From Martinezella calliandrae (lineage in GTDB: Bacteria; Pseudomonadota; Alphaproteobacteria; Rhizobiales; Rhizobiaceae), in contig NZ_JARFYN010000023.1 in the NCBI RefSeq assembly GCF_030272695.1, positions 29,149 through 93,148 of the forward strand: a stretch of DNA of 64,000 nucleotides, written 5' to 3'. Position 1 is the stretch's first letter; the number at the start of each line of letters is the position of its first letter. The translations under genes were made by a program, and so were the position numbers. The notes beneath the pieces are model-generated. The model was not told where the DNA came from, did no database searches, and saw nothing but the letters and a program-made list of their open reading frames with translations. Positions 54,850 through 63,416 of the stretch are shown here, one piece after another.

Positions 54850-55020
54850 GCCCGGCCGTTCTTTTCGTTCGGCATTATTGTAATAGCTCGCTGCCTGCGT
54901 CACCGATTTGTGCAGCGATTGCTGCATCGCCTCTGGAAGGGGAATGCCGCGGTTGGCGGCCTCGGTCAGGTAGCCCGATCGGAGCCCATGCGCCGAAAAC
55001 ATCGCCGGATCAAGGTCGAC
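54850..55020 (-). pseudogene. C-terminal fragment of a tyrosine recombinase
   Basis: 'MFSAHGLRSGYLTEAANRGI' and 'SLHKSVTQAASYYNNAE' match the C-terminal catalytic end (H-x-L-R and Tyr motifs) of the intact recombinase at 57746-58921 almost residue for residue. The rest is missing, and its 3' end is fused in frame to the nucleotidyltransferase fragment. Confidence 0.8.
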
Positions 55021-55083
55021 GCGCCGCGGTTTTTCCGGACTGCACTTGAGCCGGCGTGGTGCGATTCCCCATGATTTTCCGGA

Positions 55084-55899
55084 CTAGCAGAACATGAAAT
55101 CGGACGCGGTCAGACCCAGGCCGGCCAATTGGAGCAAACTCTGCACATTAGCCAAATGCGCGAAGTCATCCACCTGATTGTCGGAGGTAACATAACCCAG
55201 CTCCGCCGTCATGGTGTTGTAATTAAAATAGGCAACGATATCGCCTGCAGCCTCGCCGGAGATATCCCTGGCTGCGGCTGAACCATCGGCGAAACCGTGA
55301 TCGGTGATCACGACGACGTGCTCGCCGTGCGCGCCGTTGGCGGGGCCGCTGTAGAACGTGTCCACCTGATTGCCAGGCGCCGAGTGATTGACGAAATTCG
55401 CATCATGACCATCGCTGCCAAGGCCCACCGCGTCGAAGGTGAAAGTATCTTGCACTGGGTCAAAATCCACAATGCTGGTGTGGTCCGAGCCTGGCCCGTA
55501 GTTTTGATCTACCCCGGGTTGCGGGTTGTGGAACTGGAACACAAAGGTGTCGTGGCCGGCACCCCCGATCAGAAAATCCCTGCCGTCGCCCGCGAAGAGG
55601 GCGTCGTCGCCGGGGCCGCCGTAGAGCTTGTCGTTGTCCGCACCGAGGATGACCGCACCGAGGATACGCGGTTTGTCGAGGCCAGTGTCGCCGTAGAGGT
55701 AGTCGTTGCCCTCGTCGCCAAAGACGTGGTCATTGCCCACGCCACCGAAGACTCGGTCATTGCCCTCGCCGGCCGAGATGGAGTCGTTGCCATAACCGCC
55801 GTCGATCCAGTCATTTCCCGTTGGATCGACTATTACATCATCACCATTGCTGCCAAAGAGACTGTTGCTACCCGGGCCGCCCAGAATTGTCTTTTCCAT
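55084..55899 (-). CDS. small RTX / hemolysin-type calcium-binding protein
   Basis: A 271-residue acidic protein. Residues about 7-125 carry tandem G-G-x-G-x-D-x-hydrophobic nonapeptides ('GGYGNDSISAGEGNDRVFGG', 'GGPGDDALFAGDGRDFLIGG') that bind calcium in a beta-roll. The C-terminal 140 residues have no repeats ('DPVQDTFTFDAVGLG', 'LLQLAGLGLTASDFMF'), with an acidic and hydrophobic end typical of type I secretion substrates. No signal peptide, consistent with type I export. No HlyB/HlyD transporter is in the window. Effector or adhesin role unknown. Codon use is GC-rich; it sits between pseudogenes. Confidence 0.85.
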   Translation of the reverse strand: MEKTILGGPGSNSLFGSNGDDVIVDPTGNDWIDGGYGNDSISAGEGNDRVFGGVGNDHVFGDEGNDYLYGDTGLDKPRILGAVILGADNDKLYGGPGDDALFAGDGRDFLIGGAGHDTFVFQFHNPQPGVDQNYGPGSDHTSIVDFDPVQDTFTFDAVGLGSDGHDANFVNHSAPGNQVDTFYSGPANGAHGEHVVVITDHGFADGSAAARDISGEAAGDIVAYFNYNTMTAELGYVTSDNQVDDFAHLANVQSLLQLAGLGLTASDFMFC

Positions 55900-56935
55900 T
55901 GTGAATCCTCCTTATGAAACAGCCCCGCGACGCCGTTCGACTCATTCATATGCCTTATCGGACAATTAGAGTAATTGGTTGTTTTGATAGAACACATCGA
56001 CATAACGGATGCGTCTACGTGCGGTTCGCCTCAATGGATCTGAACTCTGGAGGTCATCATCCAGATCGTGCTCAAGTGTATGACGGCAGGGCACTTCATC
56101 CGGCTAGCGGGTTCATGTTTGGGCTAGCCTTTGAGGTCGGACTGGATCGCTGCGTTTGCATTCGTTCTCCGGCGCGTGTCAAGCCGCCAGCCTCTTTATG
56201 TCCAAAGCAGAACAACTATGCCGGAAACCGGACCAAAATAGTTGCCGAAGGCACGTAACCGGTGTGGACAAGTGGTCCCGCGATCAGAGGCACGCAACTT
56301 GCTTCGATAATTGACAGGGTTCACCGCTGCCGGCGGCGCCAGTGATCATGCCTGCCTTGTCGGCAAGCACTGGCGAAGCACGCGGGCGACGCTGTCATTG
56401 ACATGAAGGTAAGGTGTGCTCGAGACGTACGAGAACTACGAGCAGATATACCGCCCCATCAGCCGTGGTGACGTATGAGAGCCGAGAAATGAACAGGTAG
56501 GTAAACGTGCACGTACCCTCATTTGCCGAAACACTGAAGTCCCGATTCCAGATCTGGAAGAAGTAATTCATGCGCTTTTCGACACTGTCTCCCAGCGCAA
56601 AGATCAGGGTGCAATCACTGTAGAAGAAATTTTGAGCCTCGCCCACGTGATCTCCCGAGAGGAAAGGGGACTAACTGCACAAGAAATTCAATACAACATT
56701 ATGTCCCGGTATCGGAGCAGCTTTCATCCTCCCGAGCTATTGCGTGGGGGCTGGCAGCGCTCCTCCTCCGAGTTGTCTGTCAGTATGGAAAGCCCTGGGC
56801 GCACCGCGCTGCGCTTGTTCTGTTTCAGAGCGGAGGCGAATGAGCATCGCGTAGTCCGTGACAATACGGCGCGAATCTGTTTCTTCAGGGGGCCATCAGT
56901 TCTGGAAAGTGCCACAATGGATGCTGCCGACAACG
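55900..56935. other. about 1 kb without a convincing gene
   Basis: Two opposing readings compete near 56400-56720. A minus-strand GTG frame (56395-56646) has GGAGATCAC in front of it. A plus-strand helical stretch 'TVEEILSLAHVISREERGLT' has no start codon. Neither is compelling, and the rest looks non-coding. The promoter of the RTX gene should lie near 55900-55960. Confidence 0.35.
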
Positions 56936-57304
56936 ATGATTGCCGTCATGCGACGCTATTTCGCACTGAGGGAAGAGCTGACGAGATTGAAGTCGGCGCT
57001 TGAGGGGAGGCGAAAAGCCATGGGGACCCCGGTCGGCGAATTCTACCACGTTCGCAGCGAAAGCGAACATGCAGTGGACGTCGTCCGATTCGTCACCCTG
57101 AAAAAGGAGATGGACTTTCTAATGAGTCTCGCCGAGGGCTGGGCGAGGGGGACGTTATCCGTCTCGACACACTGGCCGATTGATCCGCCGACGGGCGATA
57201 ATGGCGAGGCTACCCTCTTTTCGGTAGGGAAGGGGTGGAATATATCCCTCGAGCTATTTGGGATAGCGCGGCGTTCGCTTATTCGCTCCACAGATGGAAA
57301 TTGA
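56936..57304 (+). CDS. hypothetical protein
   Basis: About 122 residues with coherent helical sequence 'MRRYFALREELTRLKSALEG' and 'VRFVTLKKEMDFLMSLAEGW', then a beta-like end. Codon choice looks coding. The start is uncertain: no Shine-Dalgarno is clear, and the frame is open to about 56858. I do not recognise a family. Confidence 0.4.
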   Translation: MIAVMRRYFALREELTRLKSALEGRRKAMGTPVGEFYHVRSESEHAVDVVRFVTLKKEMDFLMSLAEGWARGTLSVSTHWPIDPPTGDNGEATLFSVGKGWNISLELFGIARRSLIRSTDGN

Positions 57305-57408
57305 TAACGCATCCCGCCAGGTGATGGCTGTTTTTGTCGCGCATCCCATATTACGACACGGTTCCGTCAGCGAGGGTTGAAGGAAGATGCAATAGGAGAA
57401 AGTTGATA

Positions 57409-57615
57409 ATGGCAACTGGTACTGTAAAATGGTTCAATGCGACCAATTGGTTTGGCTTCATTCAACCGGATGACGGCAACGCGGATGTGTTCGTTCATAT
57501 CTCCGCCGTCGAGCGCGCTGGTCTACGTGGCTTGAATGATGGTCAGAAGATCACCTACGAGCTGGTAAAGGATCGCCGGTCCGGCAAGATGTCGGCCGAC
57601 AATCTCAAGGCCTAA
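57409..57615 (+). CDS. CspA-family cold-shock protein
   Basis: A 68-residue single cold-shock domain: 'MATGTVKWFNATNWFGFIQP' with the RNP1 region, 'DVFVHISAVERAG' with RNP2, and 'VKDRRSGKMSADNLKA' at the end. It should bind single-stranded nucleic acid as a chaperone. RNP1 reads N-W-F-G-F-I where most family members have K-G-[FY]-G-F-I. The ATG at 57409 follows AGGAGAAAGTTGATA. A stand-alone gene; plasmid cspA copies are common in rhizobia. Confidence 0.9.
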   Translation: MATGTVKWFNATNWFGFIQPDDGNADVFVHISAVERAGLRGLNDGQKITYELVKDRRSGKMSADNLKA

Positions 57616-57745
57616 CCTGACGCCGAGGCTCGGCACTTTGGCAGAGTCGGTTTGGTACCGACTTTGCCTTGAGAACGACCGACCGAGGTTTGCCATTCTC
57701 GATCCATGGCGGTAATATACCAATCGTCTGGAGCGGCTTGCGGTA

Positions 57746-58921
57746 TCAGACGAGCAACCGCGCCGCCCGTCCCATCTTCTGTTCCGCATTGTTGTAATAG
57801 CTTGCCGCCTGCGTCACCGACTTGTGCAGCGACTGCTGCATCGCCTCGGCCAACGGAATGCCGCGGTTGGAAGCCTCGGTGAGATAGCCGGAACGCAAGC
57901 CATGCGCCGAGAACATCACCGGATCGAGCCCAGCCTGTTTGATGCGGCTTTTGAGGATCAGATTGACGGACTGCGGTGTCAGCGCCCGCCGGTCGATATT
58001 GCCCCATTGATCGATGCGCCGGAACACCGGTCCAGTGTCGATCCTGGCCGCCGCCAGCCACTGCTTCAAGGCGGTCACCGGCCGGCCGATCAGAACGACA
58101 TGCATGTCATCGTCGGCCGTCGTCGTCTTGGTGCGGCCAAGATGGATGGTCAGGCAGGGCAGGGCAGGGGAGTTCGGATTGCCCGGATCGGCGCGTACTA
58201 GCTCCTCGTCGACGAGATCCTCGACCCGCAAGCCTGCTACTTCCGATCGCCGGCGGCCGCCGGAGGCGAAGGCAACGAGCAGCAGTGCCCGATCGCGGAG
58301 ATCGACCAGTCGGTCGCCGGCACAGACGGCCAGCAGTTTCGCCAGGACATCGCCGGTTACCGCTCGTCTGCTCTTGCGCTGTCGTGTCCGCTTGCTGGCT
58401 TTCACCGCCAATCTGAGCGCGGTCTTCAAGGAAGGGGCGCCAAATGCGCCGGCGAGGCCCCGCCAGCGCGTCAGGATAGACCAGGAGGTCAGGCGCCGGC
58501 GCACCGTATCCGGCGCATGCGGACCATCGACCCGCAGCAGGCGCTCGGCGCGCAATCCAACCTCGACATCGGCAGGCATGCCATGGCGTGGATCTTCGGC
58601 GCGCTCGGCCGGATCCCAGAGGTGATGGGCGACGAATTTCAACAGCAGGCTTTCGGGCGCCGGCCAGGGCAGGGGAGCGCCGGTGGCAAGCTGGCACCAG
58701 GCTTCGAGATAGCCGAGGTCCGATGCCAGCGCCTTGAGCGTGTTCTCGCCCATGCCCTCCTGCGCTAGGTGTTTGAGCGTCGCGACGTCGTCGTCGGTCA
58801 GAAGTGCTGCCAGCTGATCGCGGCGATCGAAGGGCAGGATGGCGTCGAGCGCATCGAGTTCTTCGGCGCGGCGGAGGATGGCTTGGCTGCCGGAATCTGC
58901 TGCTCCAGGATCGCTTATCAT
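57746..58921 (-). CDS. tyrosine-type site-specific recombinase / integrase
   Basis: A 391-residue phage-integrase family recombinase. An N-terminal SAM-like domain (about 45-170) is followed by catalytic residues: Arg in 'FASGGRRRSEVAGLRVEDL' near 216, H-x-L-R 'SAHGLRSGYLTEASNRG' near 340, and the Tyr in 'TQAASYYNNAEQKMG' near 375. All motifs are intact. Such recombinases on rhizobial plasmids resolve multimers or mediate cointegration; no attachment site could be identified. The start overlaps the upstream frame by 4 bp (ATGA). A fragment of a near-identical copy lies at 54850-55020. Confidence 0.9.
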   Translation of the reverse strand: MISDPGAADSGSQAILRRAEELDALDAILPFDRRDQLAALLTDDDVATLKHLAQEGMGENTLKALASDLGYLEAWCQLATGAPLPWPAPESLLLKFVAHHLWDPAERAEDPRHGMPADVEVGLRAERLLRVDGPHAPDTVRRRLTSWSILTRWRGLAGAFGAPSLKTALRLAVKASKRTRQRKSRRAVTGDVLAKLLAVCAGDRLVDLRDRALLLVAFASGGRRRSEVAGLRVEDLVDEELVRADPGNPNSPALPCLTIHLGRTKTTTADDDMHVVLIGRPVTALKQWLAAARIDTGPVFRRIDQWGNIDRRALTPQSVNLILKSRIKQAGLDPVMFSAHGLRSGYLTEASNRGIPLAEAMQQSLHKSVTQAASYYNNAEQKMGRAARLLV

Positions 58922-58960
58922 GCTCCCAATTCTCCAATAGATCCGAGAATGGTACCGCCC

Positions 58961-59247
58961 CTAGACACGGGAGGCGAGAGGCCGCCAGCGCTCGATGATT
59001 TCCTCGATCTCGCCGCGATAGTCGGTGGGGTAGACGGCGTCTCTTCCCGCGCGAGACAGGTGAAGATCGTCGCCATATCCTCGGAGACCTCGCGATCAAC
59101 GGCGAACAGATCGGCGAGATCGAAACCGCCATGCACCTCGGCGTTCCACCAGGCGAGCAGGAAGTTGGCCACCCGCCGGCCCTGGCCGGTGTCTTCATGG
59201 GCGACATTCAGCAGCTTTTCAAGGGCAAATCTAACTCGGTCCTCCAT
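58961..59247 (-). pseudogene. frameshifted DUF7673-like partner of the recombinase
   Basis: From the ATG at 59247 (GGAAAGTGCC before it) the frame reads 'MEDRVRFALEKLLNVAHED' and 'VANFLLAWWNAEVHGGFDLA', what I recall as DUF7673. Near 59040 the family continues in another frame, 'DAVYPTDYRGEIEEIIERWR', to a stop at 58961. The uninterrupted zero frame instead runs to 58918 with an unrelated Ser/Pro-rich tail and overlaps the recombinase start by 4 bp. It is either a disabled gene or a case of programmed frameshifting. Confidence 0.6.
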
Positions 59248-59362
59248 GGCACTTTCCGGTTGTTCTGTTTCATCCTTGCGTATCGCGGTATGAGCAGTGT
59301 CCACCCGCGTCATCGAGCGTTCCGGTTATGCCGGGTTAGCAGCATCCCGGATGGATTCATCC

Positions 59363-59686
59363 TTAAGCGACACCCAAAAAAACGGCGAGCGACCTTGTGA
59401 CCGCCAGGAGGGAATCATCTTCCAGGCGACCGATCGTCGTACCAATTCTATCCCGTTTCACGGACATGGCTTTGTCCACCATCACTTGCGAGGCTTTGCG
59501 CAAACCGTTTTGTGCTGTTGGCTGAATTGTTGGTCGAATGAGCGGCGCGTCGACGAGTGTGCTGGAAATCAGCAGGACAGTGACTGTTCCCGTTGCATCA
59601 AACTGATCGGCCTGGATGATTAGTGCTGGACGAGGCTTGCCGAAATCGCCGCTGATTGCGACGGTCACGATGTCACTGCGCCTCAC
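59363..59686 (-). CDS. PemK/MazF-family toxin (mRNA interferase)
   Basis: A 107-residue PemK/MazF fold protein: 'MRRSDIVTVAISGDFGKPRP' with the [KR]-P-R-P substrate loop, 'LISSTLVDAPLIRPTI' in the core and 'SQVMVDKAMSVKRDRIGTTI' with the conserved D-K-x-x-[ST]-[VI]-x-R. It should cleave RNA and inhibit growth unless bound by the antitoxin. It overlaps the antitoxin gene by 4 bp. Catalytic Arg and Thr/Ser positions look intact. Confidence 0.88.
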   Translation of the reverse strand: MRRSDIVTVAISGDFGKPRPALIIQADQFDATGTVTVLLISSTLVDAPLIRPTIQPTAQNGLRKASQVMVDKAMSVKRDRIGTTIGRLEDDSLLAVTRSLAVFLGVA

Positions 59687-59907
59687 GCTTCACCCTCGTG
59701 GTCGAGGTCACCGAGAGCGGCGTCAAGGAAATCTTGCAGACCGCGGTCGGCGGCATCGGCAAGGGCTACCTGAACGGACTGACGATGGCATTCGGCGGCA
59801 AAACCAGTGCGACGGGTGTCAGGAACCCATATTTGCACGGGACGCAGCCCAGCGGCCCGCAACGTCTCACGGCGCTTTTGAACTCTTTCATTGACCGAGC
59901 TTGCCAT
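59683..59907 (-). CDS. MazE-like antitoxin
   Basis: A 74-residue protein. The N-terminal part 'RVQKRRETLRAAGLRPVQIW' with 'VPDTRR' is the DNA-binding segment of alphaproteobacterial MazE-type antitoxins, and the C-terminal acidic helix 'ALADAADRGLQDFLDAALGD' would wrap the toxin. The ATG at 59907 follows GGAGTTTGATC. Cotranscribed with the toxin. Confidence 0.82.
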   Translation of the reverse strand: MASSVNERVQKRRETLRAAGLRPVQIWVPDTRRTGFAAECHRQSVQVALADAADRGLQDFLDAALGDLDHEGEA

Positions 59908-59926
59908 GATCAAACTCCATTACGAT

Positions 59927-59940
59927 TGTTACATGTAACA
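59927..59940. promoter_or_regulatory. palindromic operator candidate of the toxin-antitoxin operon
   Basis: TGTTACATGTAACA is a perfect 14-bp palindrome 20 bp upstream of the antitoxin start, where autoregulatory operators of such operons lie. Confidence 0.6.
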
Positions 59941-60405
59941 TAAGAAGCGAGCCGCGCCATGTCAATGAGTCTGCAGCCGGACGTGAAGATACTCACTCTG
60001 GCGAAGAAAGGTATTCGGGCGTCGGCTAGGAGGGGCGGGCTGATCGACTTCCGGCTCGCTTGCCTGGGCCTCTGTCGAAGAACCGACCATTCGTCGTCCA
60101 CGACGACTGGTCGTGAAAATGGCTCGATAAAGTCGATTCAAAGTGGCAACCGGGTTCCGCCTCGGCAACAGTAAAACCCCTGTTTTCGAAGGCGTTACGA
60201 GCCGTCCGGATATCTGTTTTTCCACAATTTTCCGCCGCCAAATCCATCACTATCGATACCTGAAACGTATCGGAAGTGAGCCATCGCTGTCTGACTCGTC
60301 ATGGGTAACGGAAGTTGGTCGCCAGTTTCCTTCTGCTATGAAAAAGAATAGCGTTAATTCAGATGGTTAACGAAACGGAAACTGGGAAATTTCGCCCGGC
60401 GAGGG
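59941..60405. other. gap without a convincing gene
   Basis: About 465 bp between the toxin-antitoxin operon and the IS66-type element. A minus-strand frame (60026-60250) reads 'DIRTARNAFENRGFTVAEAE' and may be the end of a lost gene. Nothing else is supported. Confidence 0.35.
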
Positions 60406-62286
60406 GTACGTGGGGCAGATTTGGTGGCGGTGCCGGTTCATTGGGCAACGGTGGTGGCGCAGCCGAGCCGAAGCGGCCCCGGGTGATCAAGCCCGAGCGA
60501 GAATGATCGCCGACAGGGGCGGAACCGGTTGGCCGACGTTGCCGATACCAAGCCGGTCACCGAGATAGTGGTAGAAGGACAGCCCAAGCTTTTGGCAGAT
60601 CTTCATCAGACCGAGCATGACGTCACGCGCAACACGGCCATCGCGGCTCATCGTGCCGCCGGAGATCTTTCGCTTCGTGACAAAACTCCGCAGATCATTT
60701 TCGGATGCGTTGGTGTGCAGCGGGATCTCTGGATGGTCGAGCACCTTCAGCAGCTCGGTCTTCCTTCGATGCAGCCGCTCAAGCAGCTTGTCGAGTGCCT
60801 CATAACCGGTGCGAAGGCTGAAGATTCGGTCGAACCGTCGTCGGAAGGCCGGAATGGCCCGCGGGGAAGGGTTCTGCTTATAAGCTTTCAGTGCCTTGTA
60901 GAAACGCCAAACGAGATCGCGGGCCATGGTGAGCGACCGCTCCTCTTTTGCGGTTCCTGGCATCAGCTTTTGCAGAAGACGTTCGGCATGAACCCAACAC
61001 AGCGCGTGATTGCCGACGCGGAACTGGCCGGCGTCGTCGGACACGATCACCGTGTTGCCCATCAGGCCGTGGTGACGGATAGAACCCCACAGGCCGGCCT
61101 CGGCATGCGTGCCGATCTCCTGCCGGTCGAAGATGTCGATACCCTTTTCGGCCAGATGCGTCATGAATGGCACCTGGTTGCAGAAGTGCTGCGGTTCAAG
61201 AGCGCGAAGTCCGGCAGTAATGGCCGCATCCGCACGGCGCTCTTTCAGATAGTCGAATGCGGCATCGTTGAGCACATAATCCTGATAATTGCCGCGCAGC
61301 AGCGACAGGAAATTCAGGCGGGACTTCGATTTTGTCGTGCGAAAGACAGTAAAATTCGGGCCGGCGATGTGTGTGGCGTAATACGGATTATGGGAATGCC
61401 GGGCACCGGTGTCGTCGACGGTGACATAAGACGACGACACCAAACCGGCATGTAGCACAGCCGCGTCCTCGGCAACAAAGCCATCCAGCTCTTTCGTTAG
61501 AAGCCGCACCATCTGGCGCTTGGAGATATCGAGACCGATATCGTTCAGCAATGTCGTCATGCGTGCGCTCGTCACTTGTCCGTGTGCATGGAGCATCAGG
61601 CACAGCCGCCTGAGATTGGCGCCATAGCCACCCATGATCCCTGCGGGCAAGGCTGCCAGCACCGTCTTTCCATCCGGCGTCACCCAACATTCACGACGGT
61701 AGTGCACGAGCTCCGCCTTGAGCACCAGGTCGCGAACGTAAAAGCTTCTGTATCCCTTGAAGCGTGAGCCGGCCGGGGCATCGATGCGCAGGATCTCCTG
61801 CCGGCTCACCCGTTTCACATCCAACTTTGGGCCGCGTGGTTTCTTCTTACTCGTCGGCTTATTGCCGAGTGCAGCGTCCGTTGCCTTGTCCATTCCGGAT
61901 GAACGAAACGGTGGCCGCGGCGGCAGGTTCTTCAATCGCGCAATCTCGTCGCGCAGCAGCTGGTTCTCGACCTTCAGCCGGGTATTCTCCAGCCGAAGTG
62001 CGGCGTTTTCCTCGCGCAGATGGACGGTCTCAGCCTCAAGTTTCTCAAGTCGAGCTTCCGCCTGCTGCGACCGTTCCAGCAGACCCGTCACCAATCCGCG
62101 CAACGCATTCAGCGAGAGCGTGTCGGCATGCTCGGGGGAGGGGAGCCGTTTCGTCATGGCAGAATCGAATCATGATTTGCCCCGCCACGAGAATCCCCAG
62201 GCTATCAATCATGCCTCAAAACGCTGGGTTATGCACACTTCTATGCTCGCTCGCCGAAACGCTGCCACCGATTTTGCCCCACGTAC
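60406..62286 (-). mobile_element. complete tnpC-only IS66-family insertion sequence
   Basis: The element is bounded by inverted repeats: the left end starts GTACGTGGGGCAGATTTGG (60406) and the right end, read inward on the minus strand from 62286, is GTACGTGGGGCAAAATCGG. The repeats continue GTGGC at both ends. It is about 1.88 kb with a single long gene on the minus strand. Absence of tnpA and tnpB places it with the ISBst12-type branch of IS66. No 8-bp target duplication is seen (ggcgaggg left, tacgtggg right), and a relative of the element starts 10 bp beyond its right end. Confidence 0.8.
60487..62157 (-). CDS. tnpC: IS66-family transposase TnpC
   Basis: A 556-residue DDE transposase. 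A leucine-zipper coiled coil spans residues 10-80 ('LERSQQAEARLEKLEAETVH', 'LRLENTRLKVENQLLRDEIA'). The catalytic Asp residues lie in 'YVTVDDTGARHSHNP' near 247 and 'VIVSDDAGQFRVGN' near 368, and the Glu in 'HTNASENDLRSFVTKRK' near 495. It is full length and uninterrupted. N- and C-terminal DNA segments of a related copy occur in the neighbouring derivative at 62296-63832. Confidence 0.92.
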   Translation of the reverse strand: MTKRLPSPEHADTLSLNALRGLVTGLLERSQQAEARLEKLEAETVHLREENAALRLENTRLKVENQLLRDEIARLKNLPPRPPFRSSGMDKATDAALGNKPTSKKKPRGPKLDVKRVSRQEILRIDAPAGSRFKGYRSFYVRDLVLKAELVHYRRECWVTPDGKTVLAALPAGIMGGYGANLRRLCLMLHAHGQVTSARMTTLLNDIGLDISKRQMVRLLTKELDGFVAEDAAVLHAGLVSSSYVTVDDTGARHSHNPYYATHIAGPNFTVFRTTKSKSRLNFLSLLRGNYQDYVLNDAAFDYLKERRADAAITAGLRALEPQHFCNQVPFMTHLAEKGIDIFDRQEIGTHAEAGLWGSIRHHGLMGNTVIVSDDAGQFRVGNHALCWVHAERLLQKLMPGTAKEERSLTMARDLVWRFYKALKAYKQNPSPRAIPAFRRRFDRIFSLRTGYEALDKLLERLHRRKTELLKVLDHPEIPLHTNASENDLRSFVTKRKISGGTMSRDGRVARDVMLGLMKICQKLGLSFYHYLGDRLGIGNVGQPVPPLSAIILARA

Positions 62287-62423
62287 TACGTGGGGGTACG
62301 TGGGGCAGATTTGGTGGCGGCGCCGGTTCATTGGGCAACGGTGGTGGCGCAGCCGGGCCGAAGCGGCCCCGGATGTTCAAGCCCGAGCGAAAATGATTGC
62401 CGACAGGGGTGGAACCGGTTGGC

Positions 62424-62789
62424 AAATTTGGCCCGCAAATATCGAAAGGGGCTATTGTAGCGGCTCCGTTCGATTGTCCCGGTCCCGCGCCGCTCGACGC
62501 GGCAAGGGACGGAAACTACGAGGATCGCGTCCGCTCAATCAGTAGATCTCAAAACTGTGCAACGCTGAGTAAGTACATGGTCATAGTGACGGCCGGCAAC
62601 ATCAAGGAAGACATCGGCTTCGAGCATGTCGACGGCTAGATTGACGCAGAATTGGCAAGTTAGGAGAGCGCAAAGCGCCCGCCAGTACGAGTAGCGCACG
62701 GAAAAAATGATTATAGTTGCAACTAAACCACTCGACTCTCCGGATTTCGTATGGCTCGAATACTTCGTTACAACTGAGAGGGGAATGCG
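62424..62789. other. non-IS DNA upstream of the lipoprotein gene
   Basis: About 365 bp of unrelated, moderately AT-rich sequence within the IS66 derivative. It contains no good frame and presumably holds the promoter of the gene at 62790. Confidence 0.4.
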
Positions 62790-63416
62790 ATGCGCAGTGA
62801 AGCCCTATTTCTCTCGTTAATTCCGGGACTTTTGGCCGGTTGCGCCTACGGTCCAACAGAAGTGGCGAAGCCTACTCAAATAACGCTTCGTAGAGCAGTC
62901 AACGACGTCGCTGATACACTCCAAGATCTCAACGCAAAATACAAGAACGCGCCCAAGATAGGCATGATGGTTGATGACGTCACGGTGAAGTTTGAAATTG
63001 CCGCGAGCGCCACAAATACTTCTGATGCCGAATTGAAATTGGCTGCTCCGCTTTCCGCGGGCGGCGGCAACCTTGGGCTGACCGCATCCGATCAGAACGT
63101 CGCCCAGGCCAATCGCGGCAATACGATCACCATCAATTTCAAGAATATCGCGACTGCGGATATGTCAAACGGCGTATATTCTTTGAAGCCGGGAGTGGGG
63201 CAGCCTAAAACAACCTTCGGCGGTTCCGGCACGAAAGTCAGTTCAATAAAGGCTCCCTCAACCCGGAGCGCGGAAGCGGGGAAGCCGGCGCCCCCTCCGA
63301 AAGGCAACGTCACGGTGACAACGCCTGACGGCAAGTCCACCACCTACTCAATCGATGAATGGTGCAAGAGAACCAACCTTTGCCAATTCGACATCGTTCC
63401 AGCAGGCGGCAATTGA
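62790..63416 (+). CDS. lipoprotein with trypco2-like domain (cargo gene)
   Basis: A 208-residue protein. A lipoprotein signal peptide with lipobox 'SLIPGLLAGC' places the lipidated Cys near residue 18. The following 100 residues, 'TLRRAVNDVADTLQDLN', then 'GMMVDDVTVKFEIAASATN', then 'NRGNTITINFKNIA', have the helix plus 'VDxVTVxFxI' beta layout I associate with trypsin-co-occurring domains. After a Pro/Ser-rich linker comes 'NVTVTTPDGKSTTYSIDEWC', with two Cys near the end. Ribosome-binding site GAGAGGGGAATGCG. Likely anchored in the outer membrane. The family call is inference, and function is unknown. Confidence 0.65.
   Translation: MRSEALFLSLIPGLLAGCAYGPTEVAKPTQITLRRAVNDVADTLQDLNAKYKNAPKIGMMVDDVTVKFEIAASATNTSDAELKLAAPLSAGGGNLGLTASDQNVAQANRGNTITINFKNIATADMSNGVYSLKPGVGQPKTTFGGSGTKVSSIKAPSTRSAEAGKPAPPPKGNVTVTTPDGKSTTYSIDEWCKRTNLCQFDIVPAGGN

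Noticed and set aside
56395..56646. An 83-codon minus-strand frame with GGAGATCAC before a GTG
   Set aside because: Composition is unremarkable and a coding-like stretch runs on the opposite strand. It cannot be decided from sequence alone.
60026..60250. A 74-codon minus-strand frame next to the IS66 element
   Set aside because: One stretch looks coding-like but there is no family resemblance or ribosome-binding site. Kept only as a note in the gap entry.
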